From assembly GCA_008828725.1 (NCBI GenBank), contig MEHQ01003579.1:62001-126000 (forward strand): a stretch of DNA of 64,000 nt. Reading direction: 5' to 3'. Both the position numbers and the translations under genes were made by a program. Below, in pieces: positions 31,400 through 44,000 of this stretch. The notes beneath the pieces are model-generated. The model did no database searches. It was given only the letters and a program-made list of their open reading frames with translations, and had not been told where the DNA came from. The stretch's first letter is position 1. Each line of letters opens with the position of its first letter. The stretch is from Saccharina japonica. Lineage: Eukaryota; Sar; Phaeophyceae; Laminariales; Laminariaceae.

Positions 31400-32640
31400 G
31401 CGCTTTGTTGTAAGCCTTCCCATTCCTGTAAATACTTCGCAGGATGGTCGTGTCACCTATCGATACCCGTAATTGGCCAAACTTCGTTCTGCGCCGCAAA
31501 CAGCAGCAGTCGAACCTACTGCACATCAGTAAATCGAATCGAAGCGTGGTATTGACAAGGCACTACAGAGCTCCGAACCGAAGCAGCGCAGCACGTGTTG
31601 CGAAGACACTGTCGTACCCTTACGACTCACACTCCGTCGTGAACTACGCACAGGAAAGCTCCTAGCTACAGCTTCGCGGCAATGTGGTGACGTTGTCATC
31701 GTACTACAGTTACTTGTTTTGCTCGAGGTGTTGATGTCGCCGCGTGGAACAGCATCAGTAAGCGACAATACCACCTGACGGTACTGCAGTAGTATAAGTC
31801 TGGCATCTCACACAGCTTCATCAGTCCAAACGGCAACAATGCACCAGATGTGGTGGACGTCTGTATAAAACCCTAAGCAAACGCAATACTTCGTACCGAT
31901 TCACTCACATTGTTTTGTCGAAGGTTTCAACCGAACAGCCCGTACTCCGAAGATGACGGCTTCGTGCTTCAGATCGTGGAAATTAATGCTCAGAGCAGCT
32001 AAGTCCCCCCCCGAAAACCAGTCCTAGCTCGGGGCAGTACGTCCTGGACTCGCTACGGTGCCCGTATCCATGGCAGCACACAAAGGCTCTTGACCTAATA
32101 CCGTAGCAACGTGCTGCTGATTTAGGCAATGGTGTACTGATAGCTGGTGACCATCGAGATGCAGTTGGAGAAACAGACGTATGAGTTACTACTGTTAGGT
32201 GACTTCTTCAGACTCAGATGCAGAAAGCAAAGTGTGCTATACGACCACGCAAAAGATATTACCCTGTGGTGTAACAAGATCTGAGACCCCAAAACTCAAA
32301 CTGGTTTCATTCGTATTTCCATGCATTGTTTCTACATTCTAAAAACTAAACGCCTAGTCAAACACGTACGTTAGATGTTTCAACAACTGCTGACCTGAGG
32401 CTACAAGCGTACAGTATCATTTTCCGCATGATTACTGCTGCGAAAAACATTGCTGCTGTGCGTACTACTGTAGCTACTAGGTATACCCTATATGGAGGCT
32501 ATTGGGTTGCCTAACAGCGATTACAAGACTACAAAATACTGCTGTAATTGAAGGAACGGCGCCAATATTCCCAGATCCTTTGAAGTTGGGGCTGGGTACC
32601 CTGCACCAGCTCGGGTTAACGGCCGGAAACTTTGCATGCA
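31400..32640. other. no supported gene
   Basis: No recognisable domain on either strand; short CTGCTGT and ACTGCAGTAGTA motifs occur. It may be intron sequence if the helical exon at 22788 belongs to the kinase. Confidence 0.5.
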
Positions 32641-32659
32641 TATCTTATGATACAACCAG

Positions 32660-35600
32660 GACCTGGGTTTGCCCATACTGACGGAAATCAAGCAACAGCT
32701 TAACCGTATGCAGTCCGAGAGCGTCGCTTTGACGGGCCGAAACACCGAAGCTTTGGCGGACGTGATACGCACTGAGATCCAAAAAGCGATGATGGTCACC
32801 GTTGATAAGGGAATGACCATCAAGGACACCATCGGTGCTAAGGTCGCGCGGTTGGAAGAAGGCATGTACGACACAGGTCAAAGGTAAGAACGCAAGCATA
32901 CTATCGAAGCCGAGGGTATGGTTCAGCGCAAGGAGTTATAATCGTTCGGTATTTGTGAATGGCGTTGAGGAAAACGCAGAAGCTTATTCATTCCGAGGCT
33001 TGCCAAAGTGAAGTTGTTCCAGGTCTGTCCAAGGCTTGTTCGAGGCCCCCTTAAAGAATGAGAAACGTTAAGGCCGTTTATATGGCTACCTATGCTTGCA
33101 TTCACAGGACAATTACAGTAGTATCCCTTCTGGTTCATTTCGATGTATTGCATCTACTGTACTGGAGTTGTAGTCACTTGAGATCATTGCCGGGGGTTTT
33201 GAGTCTATACATAGGTTTCTGTATATCCCCCAGCACGTGGCATGATTGAAGCGGGGGTACTCCACAGATCTAGCAGCAATCGCCGTGGAAGGCGGCGAGC
33301 TGCCATGCCTATGTTCGTAGATTTCTCAGTACCAAGTGTATTCTCGCGAGAATGTTGAGGTCTCTGATCACATCCAATATTATGTGGGAGACCAGATTCT
33401 TCCCCGAGGCCAACGATTCAATAACGTACCGCAGGTGGCCATGTCGTGATATTCTTTATGCTAGGCCGAAGAGGGAGTCTTACTCTCGAAGCCGTAGTGG
33501 TTGCTTGATCTTCGTCGATCTATACAAAACCATACCAAACAGTAACATGTCCGATACCAATATTAAACTCAGGGATCCCCCAGCAGAACTGGAGGTAGAA
33601 GGCGGTGCTGTCAAAGAGCAGGAGGTACTCGAAGAAGAAGGGGAGTGCTCGTTGAAGAGGTGGGGCTCAATGGTGATGAAGCTTGGAAGGGTGCGATTCG
33701 AGGATCTAAAGGAAGAGGAGGTACTGGGGAACGGCGCGTTCGGGACTGTGCTATTAGGCACGTATCAGGGCAGAGAGGTCGCTATCAAGAAGGTCAGGGG
33801 CTCTACCGGGTCCATTCGGATCATAGAGGCGTTTAGGTGAGTTCGGAAAGGCAGTTCGCACGTTGCTTGCTTCGGTTGGCAGCAAGTACATGAGTTGTTC
33901 TCGCAGAGGCTTTCGCATGGACCTCGATGTGGTCCGCTGCTGCAGGATTGCGTGATTCTTCATATTTCTCCCATCGGTACTGGCTTGTCACCGGATCTGC
34001 GATGCTTTAATCATGTTTGTTGTTTTGAACTGCTGCATTTGTAGCCACAGTAGGTCCTTGGCTGCATATTTCCTGCAAAGTCGTGGTACTGTCACTATGT
34101 TCGCAGATGCTTAGCCTATCCAGTCACTGATCGGTAATGATATTATTCCTTGTGGTTTGTCAAACGCCTTTGAAGGCAATACTGCAACAAAACGGCATTA
34201 TACACTTCAACCATGTTCCCTTCGATGTGCCTGCCCGAGTTAGGAAAGAGGTGGAGATTCAGTACGCCATGCGCCACCCGAACATTGTTGAGGTGGTCGC
34301 TTTCGACCTCGGCGGTGCGGGGCATCCGCCATGCCTCGTCATGGAGCGTATGCGAGAGAGTCTGTACGACCTGTTGGGCGTGGAGGGCATCGACATGGGC
34401 CTCGTGGCCAAAGCCAGCATCTTGCGTGATGTCAGCAAGGTGTGTATGCAGCCATTAGGTCCGCCCTTAGTTCACGTGCAAGCCGTTCACGATGGCGTTT
34501 GGCTTTCTGTGAGGTTCTCGGCGGCCTTATGTCCGTGAAATGCTTTGTGAACCAATGCCCACGGTAATGGATGCATAAACTCCACTCGCTAACTGCAGCT
34601 ACTTGCGAGGTTGTTTACCCCCCTCGTATATCGCAGGAGTCGCATAAATAGGTACATATCACAAGTGACGTCCACTGGTATACACGCTAACCAATAAATG
34701 CGCTCGTACGTACACGCCTACACGCAACAGGGCATGCGGTTCTTGCACAGTCGCGGGATCTTACATCGGGATCTGAAAAGCCTGAACATCCTCCTTGACG
34801 ACACCTGGGCCGCCAAGGTATCCGACTTCGGACTCGCCAAGGTCAACACCACTATCGCTACTGTCACCGGCGGTACTGGCTTCCATTCTAAGGTTCTACT
34901 CTGCTTGACGTAATGGATGGATCGGTGTGTTCGGATCAGCCTTGTGTGCGCGGCTTTCGTTTCGGATTACTCGTCGCGCTGATATCTTATTATGTTTTAT
35001 CCTCCGGTGTCGTGGATCCCCTGCATGTCCATACCCGTTTGAAGCTGGTCTTATGCGTGGTGGAGGATGGCAGCTTTGCCCTTAGTTGTGATATTACTCT
35101 GTGGGTAACAGAGGACGAAACAAAGTGTGGGTTAGTGAATTCACCATATAAAACGGATCCCTTGACTACCTCAGAGGTTTGTACGGGACTGTGCAGGGAC
35201 TATGACGGCTTAGCGTTATAGTGAGCGATGTTATGTAGTAGTGGGATAAGTACTGTAGCATACGCCTACTAAAGTGTTCGAATGGTTCCATTGCCGAGCA
35301 TCCATTCCGCTGCATATCTGACATGTCCCCACAACGAGGGCTTCAAATAAAAGTCACCGAGTTTGATTGTTGTTACGGCTTTAGCTTTACTTAAACATAC
35401 CAGTGGAGATTGGCTGATCTGAGGATGCTTAATCGAGGTTAATATCGTACGCTTGTGTGTTTTCATCAACGGATCCAAATCCGCTTGACCAGGTGGGATC
35501 GGACTTCTGGATGGCGCCTGAGATCCACTCCAACCGTAAGGCTACCCGGGCGTCGGATGTGTTTAGTCTCCACGTCGTTATGTGGGAGGTAAGTGCGAAC

Positions 35601-37508
35601 ATTGGCGCTTGGTGTGGCCACCTCTGGTACTGCTCCAAGCGAGGTTGTGACAAAGATAATCAAGTATTGTACAGTACAGTGGAAAAGGCCCAAACACACG
35701 ACCGACAGAGTACGTGAACAACCGATCCAAGCAATACCAAACCACCTAGAACAACAAAGCTGAGATGATGATGGGTAAGGTTGTATCCTGGCGACCACAG
35801 ACAACGTCTGGAACGCTAACTTAAATGAACGGGCATCGCCGTTAAAGAATGATAGTATCTGGAGTTGACCAAAGCACTATCGATTGTTCCGCATGATGGT
35901 AAAGGCTCTTGCCCTGCGTAGCAGCATCACAGACAGAAGGTCGCCGTCGAAGGCACTACAGAAGAATTGACAATATCACCTCTGGCCGAGAGGTGCTGTC
36001 TGTGCGTCAACCCAGGCAGGCTTACTCTACTCAAGAGAAACCCGTCGCGGAGTGTGGCGGCAACATCATAGTACTTGAGAAAACTATCCTTTTGGTTCCA
36101 TCCCATTTAATATATTCGTTCTTGTTTTCTCTCTTCTTCCTAGTCGTAACTCAGATCCGGGATCACAAAGTAGGTCCTTCTCCCTTCTCTTTCTACGGCT
36201 CGTGCCTTTCAATATTATCACGAGAAGGATTCCGCACTTTATTTCCTCGTCAATTCGTATCGAATAGAGACCCACGCTGCTAGGCGCTCTAAGCAGTTGA
36301 TTCAGGTTTGTTTTAGTTTTGGAAAAAAAGCTCTTAAGTCCGACCCATGTGGGATTCAAACTCCAGCGCCAACTCTAGTAGCATTTGAGGGTACCATCAC
36401 ACCACCGGGGCGACCGGCCTACTCCCCCCATACCCTTCTATGTATGTAGCATGCTTTAGTGCCGTTTTTCCCCGCCCGGTCGAACACGGGACTCTATCTC
36501 ACCATTTCGAACGCTGTTTAACCGTCTCTACCCGAAAGTTACTCGCTCAGGAAAGTGCAGGATATGGCAAGCCCATCGGCGAGCGATTGCAGATCAACCC
36601 CAACGCGCGCCTCCCTTTTGTCGAATTGGAATGCCCCGACGTCGTGGGAAGCATAATCCGGAACATAGCCGACAGATGTGGCTACATGGGGCCGTCCGAC
36701 CGACCGACGATGGACGAAGTGAGTATTAACACGAGAGGGGGAGAGCTGAAACAGCGCGGTCGCACTACACGGTTTGCGTGGCTGTCTGAACTGATGAATA
36801 AGCTACAATATGGTCCCGCTTGAATACCGCAACGGAGAGTAGTGACCCGTTGTGCCCTCTGGTATTTACGACGACTATGCTTGTCGGTCCATGGGCCCTT
36901 ATAAACCCGGAAACAACAACGCCAACGCCATGCCCGAGGCGTGATAACATGGGTACCCGTCAATAGGCTCAATATCCTTGCCCTCCCCGTACTTACAGGT
37001 CTGTGCGGTGATGACGGTAGTTATTGATCTCCTCGAGAACCCGCAGCAATGCAAGTTCGGAGCGGTTGCGCCTGCTCCGAGACGGCACCTACGACAACAA
37101 GAGTCACGAGAACAAAACACATTGCAGCACGAGCAACAGCAAAACCCAGAACGTGATCAGCACCAACAGCAGCAAGCGGGTGACAAGCGGGACCCACAGC
37201 AAACGCAACGAGATCATATACACCGATCCGCGGAGGTCTCATGGGCGAAGCAAGGCCTCCGCCTTCCCGAAACCGACAGGAGGACAGCGTGGAGGACCGG
37301 CCTTGTCACTGGCTCAAGCGTTCGATCGCTGATATCAATTATGACGCCAATCACAGATAGACCCCAAATATGGCCAAGCAAGCCACTGTCGGTGTCACCT
37401 ACTCCAACGGTACTTACTCCAACGGTACCGACACTTCCCTCTGAGGGTGCGTTCGGGGTGTGTTGTTTCCATGCGCGAGAGTCAGATGCGAGGGGAGGCC
37501 TTGGCTAG
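32660..37508 (+). CDS. TKL-type protein kinase, seven exons
   Basis: Exons: 32660-32883, 33573-33836, 34244-34439, 34731-34892, 35493-35588, 36551-36718, 36999-37508. All introns are GT-AG and phases match (2, 2, 0, 0, 0, 0), giving 1620 nt (539 residues and stop). Exon 1 is a helical linker ([19 protein letters not shown]). Exon 2 has the glycine loop GNGAFGTV and VAIKK; exon 3 [16 protein letters not shown]; exon 4 the catalytic loop HRDLKSLN and DFG; exon 5 WMAPE; exons 6 and 7 join in RPTMDEV, typical of TKL kinases. The last exon adds a Gln-rich tail of about 150 residues. All catalytic residues are present, so it should phosphorylate Ser/Thr. No transmembrane segment is visible. The true start is uncertain: exon 1 begins in phase 0 after AG and lacks an ATG, so at least one 5' exon is missing from the model. 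A simpler model starts at ATG 33547. Confidence 0.85.
36096..36414 (-). mobile_element. tRNA-derived SINE, copy 2, in a kinase intron
   Basis: In reverse it reads CGCCCCGGTGGTGTGATGGT at the head, a box B-like GGAGTTTGAATCCC, CATGGGTCGGACTT, and the body with TTTGTGATCCCGGATCTGAG. It lies between the fifth and sixth kinase exons. Confidence 0.82.
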
Positions 37509-37608
37509 TAGGCGTGCGGATGTTGTGTAGCCCGCTTGGCCTAAACACGTGAGCTGCATAAGTGGCCGGGACCCCCTGCTCCCACGATGCGGGAGTAACA
37601 CCAACCCT

Positions 37609-37711
37609 GTGGAGACGTTGAACAGTGTAGCAGACCCCACAAGATGTCGACAACCTCTTCCTTCGGTATGCCTAGTCGTGAGCTACATTGCTCAACGTCT
37701 CCACAAAGATG
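37609..37711. repeat. ~25-bp-arm inverted repeat
   Basis: TGTGGAGACGTTGAACAGTG and its near complement CATTGCTCAACGTCTCCACA face each other across about 55 bp, in the gap between the kinase stop and the LRR gene. Confidence 0.65.
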
Positions 37712-38014
37712 ATTCCACGCCCACATCGTGCATTGCTGGTAAGGTGACGATATCGTTGAGAACAATCGAAACAAATAAGGGGGCTGAGCACCGGTCATCG
37801 CGGGATCTCACCCGACCCTTCGTGTCGGGTCCCACCTAGCCGCCAACAGGTCGCCCGCGTGTCTATTAAAATACAGGCGTAGGTATCGATTCGATTTCCC
37901 TCCATTACCCTCGCGCCACTCTTATGTTAACGGCAATATCATCACGAACATGCAGGTTCCGCACAGCCAGTTCAACGCGGAGGTAACGGGGCGCAGGCGC
38001 TACCTCCATTCGAT

Positions 38015-41000
38015 ATGTCCGACAGCCCAACAACGGAAAACAGGGACGACCACACCGTGCTTTTAAATTTTTTCCGCCAGTGCTCCGGCCACTCTCTTTC
38101 CGACAGCCCCATCGCCCACTTGGATGGGTTCAAATGGACTCGATGGGGCACAAACCGCCACTTCAGAACCTGGTACGGAGTTGGCACAACGCTCGAGCAC
38201 GATGGATCGAAGGGAAAAGAGCGCGTGACTAGTTTGGCGCTACCGAAGAATGGCCTCCGAGGTAAGGATTGATCGGCTGGCATCGTGCTTGAATTCACGT
38301 GGTGAGTGATCGTTGTTTCTGCATGAAATGTTTGTTTGGGTGTCATGGAAAGTCTGACCATGTCAAATGGGATAGGGTAGACGGGTATTTGTTGCTCGGC
38401 GTGCTGAAAATTATGCGTAGTTAGCACTTGTGGACGACTCTCAAATGTCTACACTTGTTGCTGAAGGTATGGCGTAGCCAAACTGTAACCGTACAGAACT
38501 CCGTTCACACATGTGCCCTTGGCCTGCAGCTTGCTGGGTGGAGAGCGGTCAAAGTCATAGGAGTGCTGCTACAGTAGTATATACACCAATGGCGCTGAGG
38601 ACACTTGACCAGCAGGTGCTGCGCAACGCCAACGTCAGGTGTCACGTACTCCTCGGTTGCCACCACTGCTGTTGCTTGCTAAAGTTGGAGAGCAAGAAAA
38701 GACCAAACCACGTTTTAAGAACTATGTATGTATCTTTGAAGTATGAACGTGACGTTGCTCCTCTGCTCCCAAAGTACGCTTATACCTGACATATGACGTT
38801 TCCGCCGTGGGTTTCCTTGCCGTCGTGGGGGGGCGGAAGGCGACTTGCCAGAGGAGGTGATGACGCTGGACGGTTTGACCAAAATCGACCTTAAGGACAA
38901 CCGTCTCACTGGTGAGCGTGGCGAATGTCTTTTTGACAGTACGTAGTACCTTCTTGCCCTCCTCTCCCAACGATAAAAACGCTAACTTGTGTCACGTAGC
39001 GCGTGTCTCGTACGGCAGTTCTTGTCTGGCCCCCCACCATATCTACGAAAGCAGGAGTATTTTCGTGACAAAGATCCGTCGCTGTCATGGCGATGGACTT
39101 CATTTGCCTTACGTGTCTTCTAACAACCTCCACACTCACCCCGAAAGTATGCACTACACCTGCTGAATATGCAACTCGCCTCACGCGTCAACTTGTCCCA
39201 CCAACACATCTCGACATTGATATTGTTATCATATCGTCATGTTTGATTGCTCTTGTTCTGCCGCAAACTCTTACGCATATACGAAGTAACAAAGATCCGT
39301 CGCTGTCATGGCGATGGACTTCATTTGCCTTACGTGTCTTCTAACAACCTCCACACTCACCCCGAAAGTATGCACTACACCTGCTGAATATGCAACTCGC
39401 CTCACGCGTCAACTTGTCCCACCAACACATCTCGACATTGATATTGTTATCATATCGTCATGTTTGATTGCTCTTGTTCTGCCGCAAACTCTTACGCATA
39501 TACGAAGTACACCCTTTTCGCTGCTGCCTTTTTCACCGGTTCCTCACCCCCGAGTTGTCGTTGGCGTTGTCAACGCTGCTCAGTTTAGCGCCCAAAATGG
39601 CAATAGGAAGCCCTAGCGCGGCCCTCGCCGCCTCCGTGTTATATTATTACGCTTGTTTTAATGTTCTCTTGTTTTCGTGCGGTTTACATGAGACACATAG
39701 TCACCCTCACAGTATCACCCACTCTACCGCCGAAGCGTCTCCCAGCCCAGCATCGTTTGCGGCTCCCCAATTGCGAAGGCGTCCAAACCTTGACTTCAAC
39801 CCGGTATCCCTTACCAGGCATTCTGACTGCGTCCATAGGAAACCTTCGAAACCTACAGAGCCTCGATATTTCGAGAAACAAGCTCACCGGTAAGTGATTA
39901 GATGCGTATTGATCGCTTGCATTTGTGTACCCATCTCGGTATTTTTTATATGAGAAGTTGTGTTGATCGCGTGTAATGGGTTGAGGCGTACCTGGCAGGT
40001 CTCTACGCATATGTCATGCGTGTTGAGCCATGCGTGAAAGAGAAAGGAGGTCGTACGACCGTGCTTCATGTTTGGCCGTGTTGCTTGTGGTTGGTGCAAT
40101 GATCAGTGTCCGTCCGCAGAGGGGGGGTTGGATTGGAAAGTTCTCGCCACACTCATTGTGCGGTTGAACGGGACATCAGTGATGGGCAAGATGGCTCTGG
40201 GTCAGTTGTTTTTGGTAGCGATGGATTCCACGGATTGAGAGCACGGAGGGAGTGAGAGAGAAGTAATCCTTCCAAATATTGTAATATAGTGTCGCGATAG
40301 TGTGCAGTGCGGCTTTGAGGCTGTGGGGACACAACAACAGTTCTCGCCGGGCTCTCAGCACGCATCTGCTGATACAGTTAAAGCGACGCATACGGCAGTG
40401 AAAACATGTGGCGTGAACATCGCTCCGGAAGGGGCGATAGTACCGTTGCAAGCACTCTCAGTCACCCCAGCGCACATGCATATACTTCGAGATATAAAGT
40501 AGAGAGATACTGGCAATTCCCAGCTGAAAAGGACACTATTTTTCCGTTACAAGTCTGTGCAAGTGCTCCAACTGCACGTATTGCCCCTTCTCCTATCTTG
40601 GATTTGGCTATTAGCGCCAGGTGTATATCGGTTCGGGTCAGCCGGTCGTTCCGGTGGTGTAGGAGACGTCTTCGAACTCGGCACACGATACGAGTAAATA
40701 TTTGTGCGAATCCCGCCAAGTGAGAGCTTTACCTACGGGAACTTAGAGCTTAAACCCCCAGGTTGCATAGCTACTTCGGTATGATATGTGATGTGTGTGA
40801 CAAATAATGAACGTGAAGCAGCCAGTGAACTAACTGTCGACCCTAACGCGCTGTAGAAGCCAGAGCGTGCATCCTCGCAGGGAGGAAGAGGGAGGGGCTG
40901 GATGGAGACCCCGAATATAGGCTGCAAAGAATCAAGAGCAAACTTTAGCGCCAAGAGCTAACGGACCATAAAGGATATGATGCTGCTCCTAGCATGTCCA

Positions 41001-44000
41001 ATAAACAATTACAACTAGCTTGTTACGACCAAGTCCGCGCCAACCGGTCCGCTCATTTCCCGTTGTCTTGTGACGCGGCTTTACTGCTGTTTGGATTAGG
41101 TGGTGTTCGATAGTTGGAAAAAAACAATTAGGATGCAGTACATACTACCAATAAGAACGCAAGCGTCGCACACTAAAGTTGGCAGCATCGGTGATACTTT
41201 TAGGTCGTGCCAGGATGTAATTTTTAACTCGTGATTCGTATCCCGTACCACTTTGCTGTATGTGTGTTGCTTTTTGGTGGGGCGCGGTGGGGGCGTGCAT
41301 TTATCAGGAACTATTCCTCACGAGCTCGGCGACTTGGTGGCTCTCACAGCCCTTGACCTGCACGGCAACTCCTTGCACGGTAAGCGCTGCAGAATGAAGG
41401 TAAATAATTACCTGTATCATGAAAAATCATACGAGTTGGGTTAGTAGACGGGAGGGGGTACTCATGTCGCGCATGGCCGTAGTCGTATGATCATAGACCC
41501 TCAAATCCCTACAATACCGGGACGGAGCTCGTCGGGTTTTCACCAACCAGGCAGACATTGATTGGACTAAGCGCGAAGCTCCGTGAGATGTTGGGCTAGT
41601 CGCATGAAGGGTGAGCTGCATCCCACTAAGAAACACTTGTGAGGCGGACTTGCGTATGAACGACAGCCTCCAATGAACTGTTAGTAGACCGGGGGTGTGC
41701 ATAAGCGGGGTGTTGATGGCATGCCATCTTACACAATCGCTGTTGAGGCGAGGATATCGGTTCACTCGGTGGTGTTTACGTCGCCACACAGCTCCTGCGA
41801 GCATGGACAGGCGGCGGTTTCGGTATTTCAGCGCATCGTCGTGCTAGGTAATTGCCGAAACAACCTATTAAATACACTATGCATAGTACCGTCAAAACTT
41901 TCAAAAACACGGATATTTATAAAAGGGTTCGAACGCGATCAGCAATAATCGACATGTATAATGTACGGTATGCGTATATCATCCCGAGGTGACGCCAACA
42001 CGTACCGTACCCTCATGTGCGAGATGAGGGCGGTGTGAATAGCTGCCTGTATCACCCTGCCTACTTCTGGGTTTCTCTACAGCGTTGGTGCATCGCCGCT
42101 CGAATATGTACTCTCTCAGAGCAATGTCGCGCAAGATATACGTATTTCACAACGCAAAATGCATCACACCTCGTGACTTTCCGCTTGCTTTGGACGGACT
42201 CGTAGAGCGGCGATGGGGTCTTGGCACTCCTTTCCGCTTTAGCAGTTCTTGTAGCCGTTTTATCTGCCGACCATAGATTCGCGCGCTTCGTGAAATCCGT
42301 TTTCGCCTATGTCATTTTTACGTTTGAATCCCTCTCGCTCTTGGCCAACCCTCACCTCGCTCACCACTAACCCTTCTCCATGTATCACAACGGTAGGGGA
42401 GGTTCCGCACACGTTGGGAAAGCTTGTGCGCTTGGAGACAATGGACATCAGCAACTGCAAGCTGAGTGGGTGAGTGCAGCGACGACTTACGTAACCGTAG
42501 CTCTCATTTATGTATGTTGGGGCTCACGTGTACAACTACGATCTCGATTCACTGCGGGGGTTCGAACAACGCTGCTCAAATAGGTCCGGGGATCACCCAC
42601 CGCAATTGTCACATACGTCGAGGTCCCCGAAATCGCCTGGGGTAACGTAGCACAAGGGAAAAATATACATGGCCTCAAGCAAGATATCGTGTGTTTGACT
42701 GTCGGGTCCAGCGTTCCATGCTTTTCCGATGCATTTCCGTTTTAGAGTCGGCAACAATTCGAACAGTTTCGTCTCGCGAAGGAACAGTTTGTTTCACTGA
42801 AGTACGGACCATGAGCGTCATAAGGAAAAGAGGCGGTAGCTAGTAGACACGGGGGACAGGAAAGGGGTACAACAAACGGCTCGCTGGACTTCGGTTAACA
42901 AGAAGTACTTCGGCGTCTTAACCGGAAGTATTCGACGTGCGGGACGGATGCATGTATGCGGCTTGTTGATGTTTCTCTTCAGCTGCCCACTATAAATACC
43001 TTCTTATTTTGTCTCTTTTGACCCGCCATGCGCCAAGCTCTATCCCGAACGAGTTTGGGAAGCTCCAAGCTCTACGGGTGCTCCGGCTCGGGCGCAACGG
43101 TTTGACCGGTGAGCTGAAATGACATGAGCGGCGCTTGAACGTGCTACCACCAACTATTCAACAAACTATACGTGTGCTTGTTGCGGCTATGTCCACGGAT
43201 ATATACACGGGGCGAAAGCGAGTGCCAAGCGCGCATCGACTGACTCGACCCTCGCGTCAGCAGCCCGGATGGCTGTGTGAAAAAAACAACGTGTCTATAT
43301 TACGGGATTCGAGCTTTTCAGCCAGAAAGGAGTCTACACTCAGCGCGTCGGTAACTATGAACAGCAGAACTCGAATGTTACGGCAGCAGCGGGTGTTTCT
43401 ACTGCTGTAACGAGCGACGATGAGTCCACACACCGCACGCTGCAAGCGTTGAAACAAAAATGGTGGCCGCGTTACGGTGTTGCCCTATTGTTCTTCTCCG
43501 GTGGTTACCCCTGTAGTACAGGTATACTAAGAGACCAATGTTCGGTGATTACAACGTAAACTCCAGAAGAAATATCTACTGCTGATGGACCAAGCACCAT
43601 TTGGCTCCGCAGAAAGTCAGGTAGGAGTTCCATGGCAGCCCATGGGAGTCCCATGAGAGCACTCTGATCCCAGGGGAGTCCCATCCGAGTCTCATGAGAG
43701 ACCTATGGTCCAATGAGGGATCCATGGGGGTGCCCGTGAGAGACTGATGGAAGATCTATGGGAGACCCGGGAGAGTCTCATGAGCCAGTACGATGATCCC
43801 TTGGGATTCTCTGCGGGAGGGCCATGGGCCAGCACTGTTGTACCCTCGAAAGACCCATGGGAGACCCATTGGAACACCACTACCCACTGGACGGCCCATG
43901 AAAGTCGCATTGGTCTCCCAATGGACTCCTATGTCTCTCCCATGTGATTTCCATGCGTCACCCATGCGTTTGTGGTGCTGCCATCGGACTCTCATGGGAC

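Noticed and set aside
39087-39616. Repeated open frames starting MAMDFICLTC in the LRR gene
   Set aside because: They lie in the 221-bp tandem duplication within an intron and match no family.
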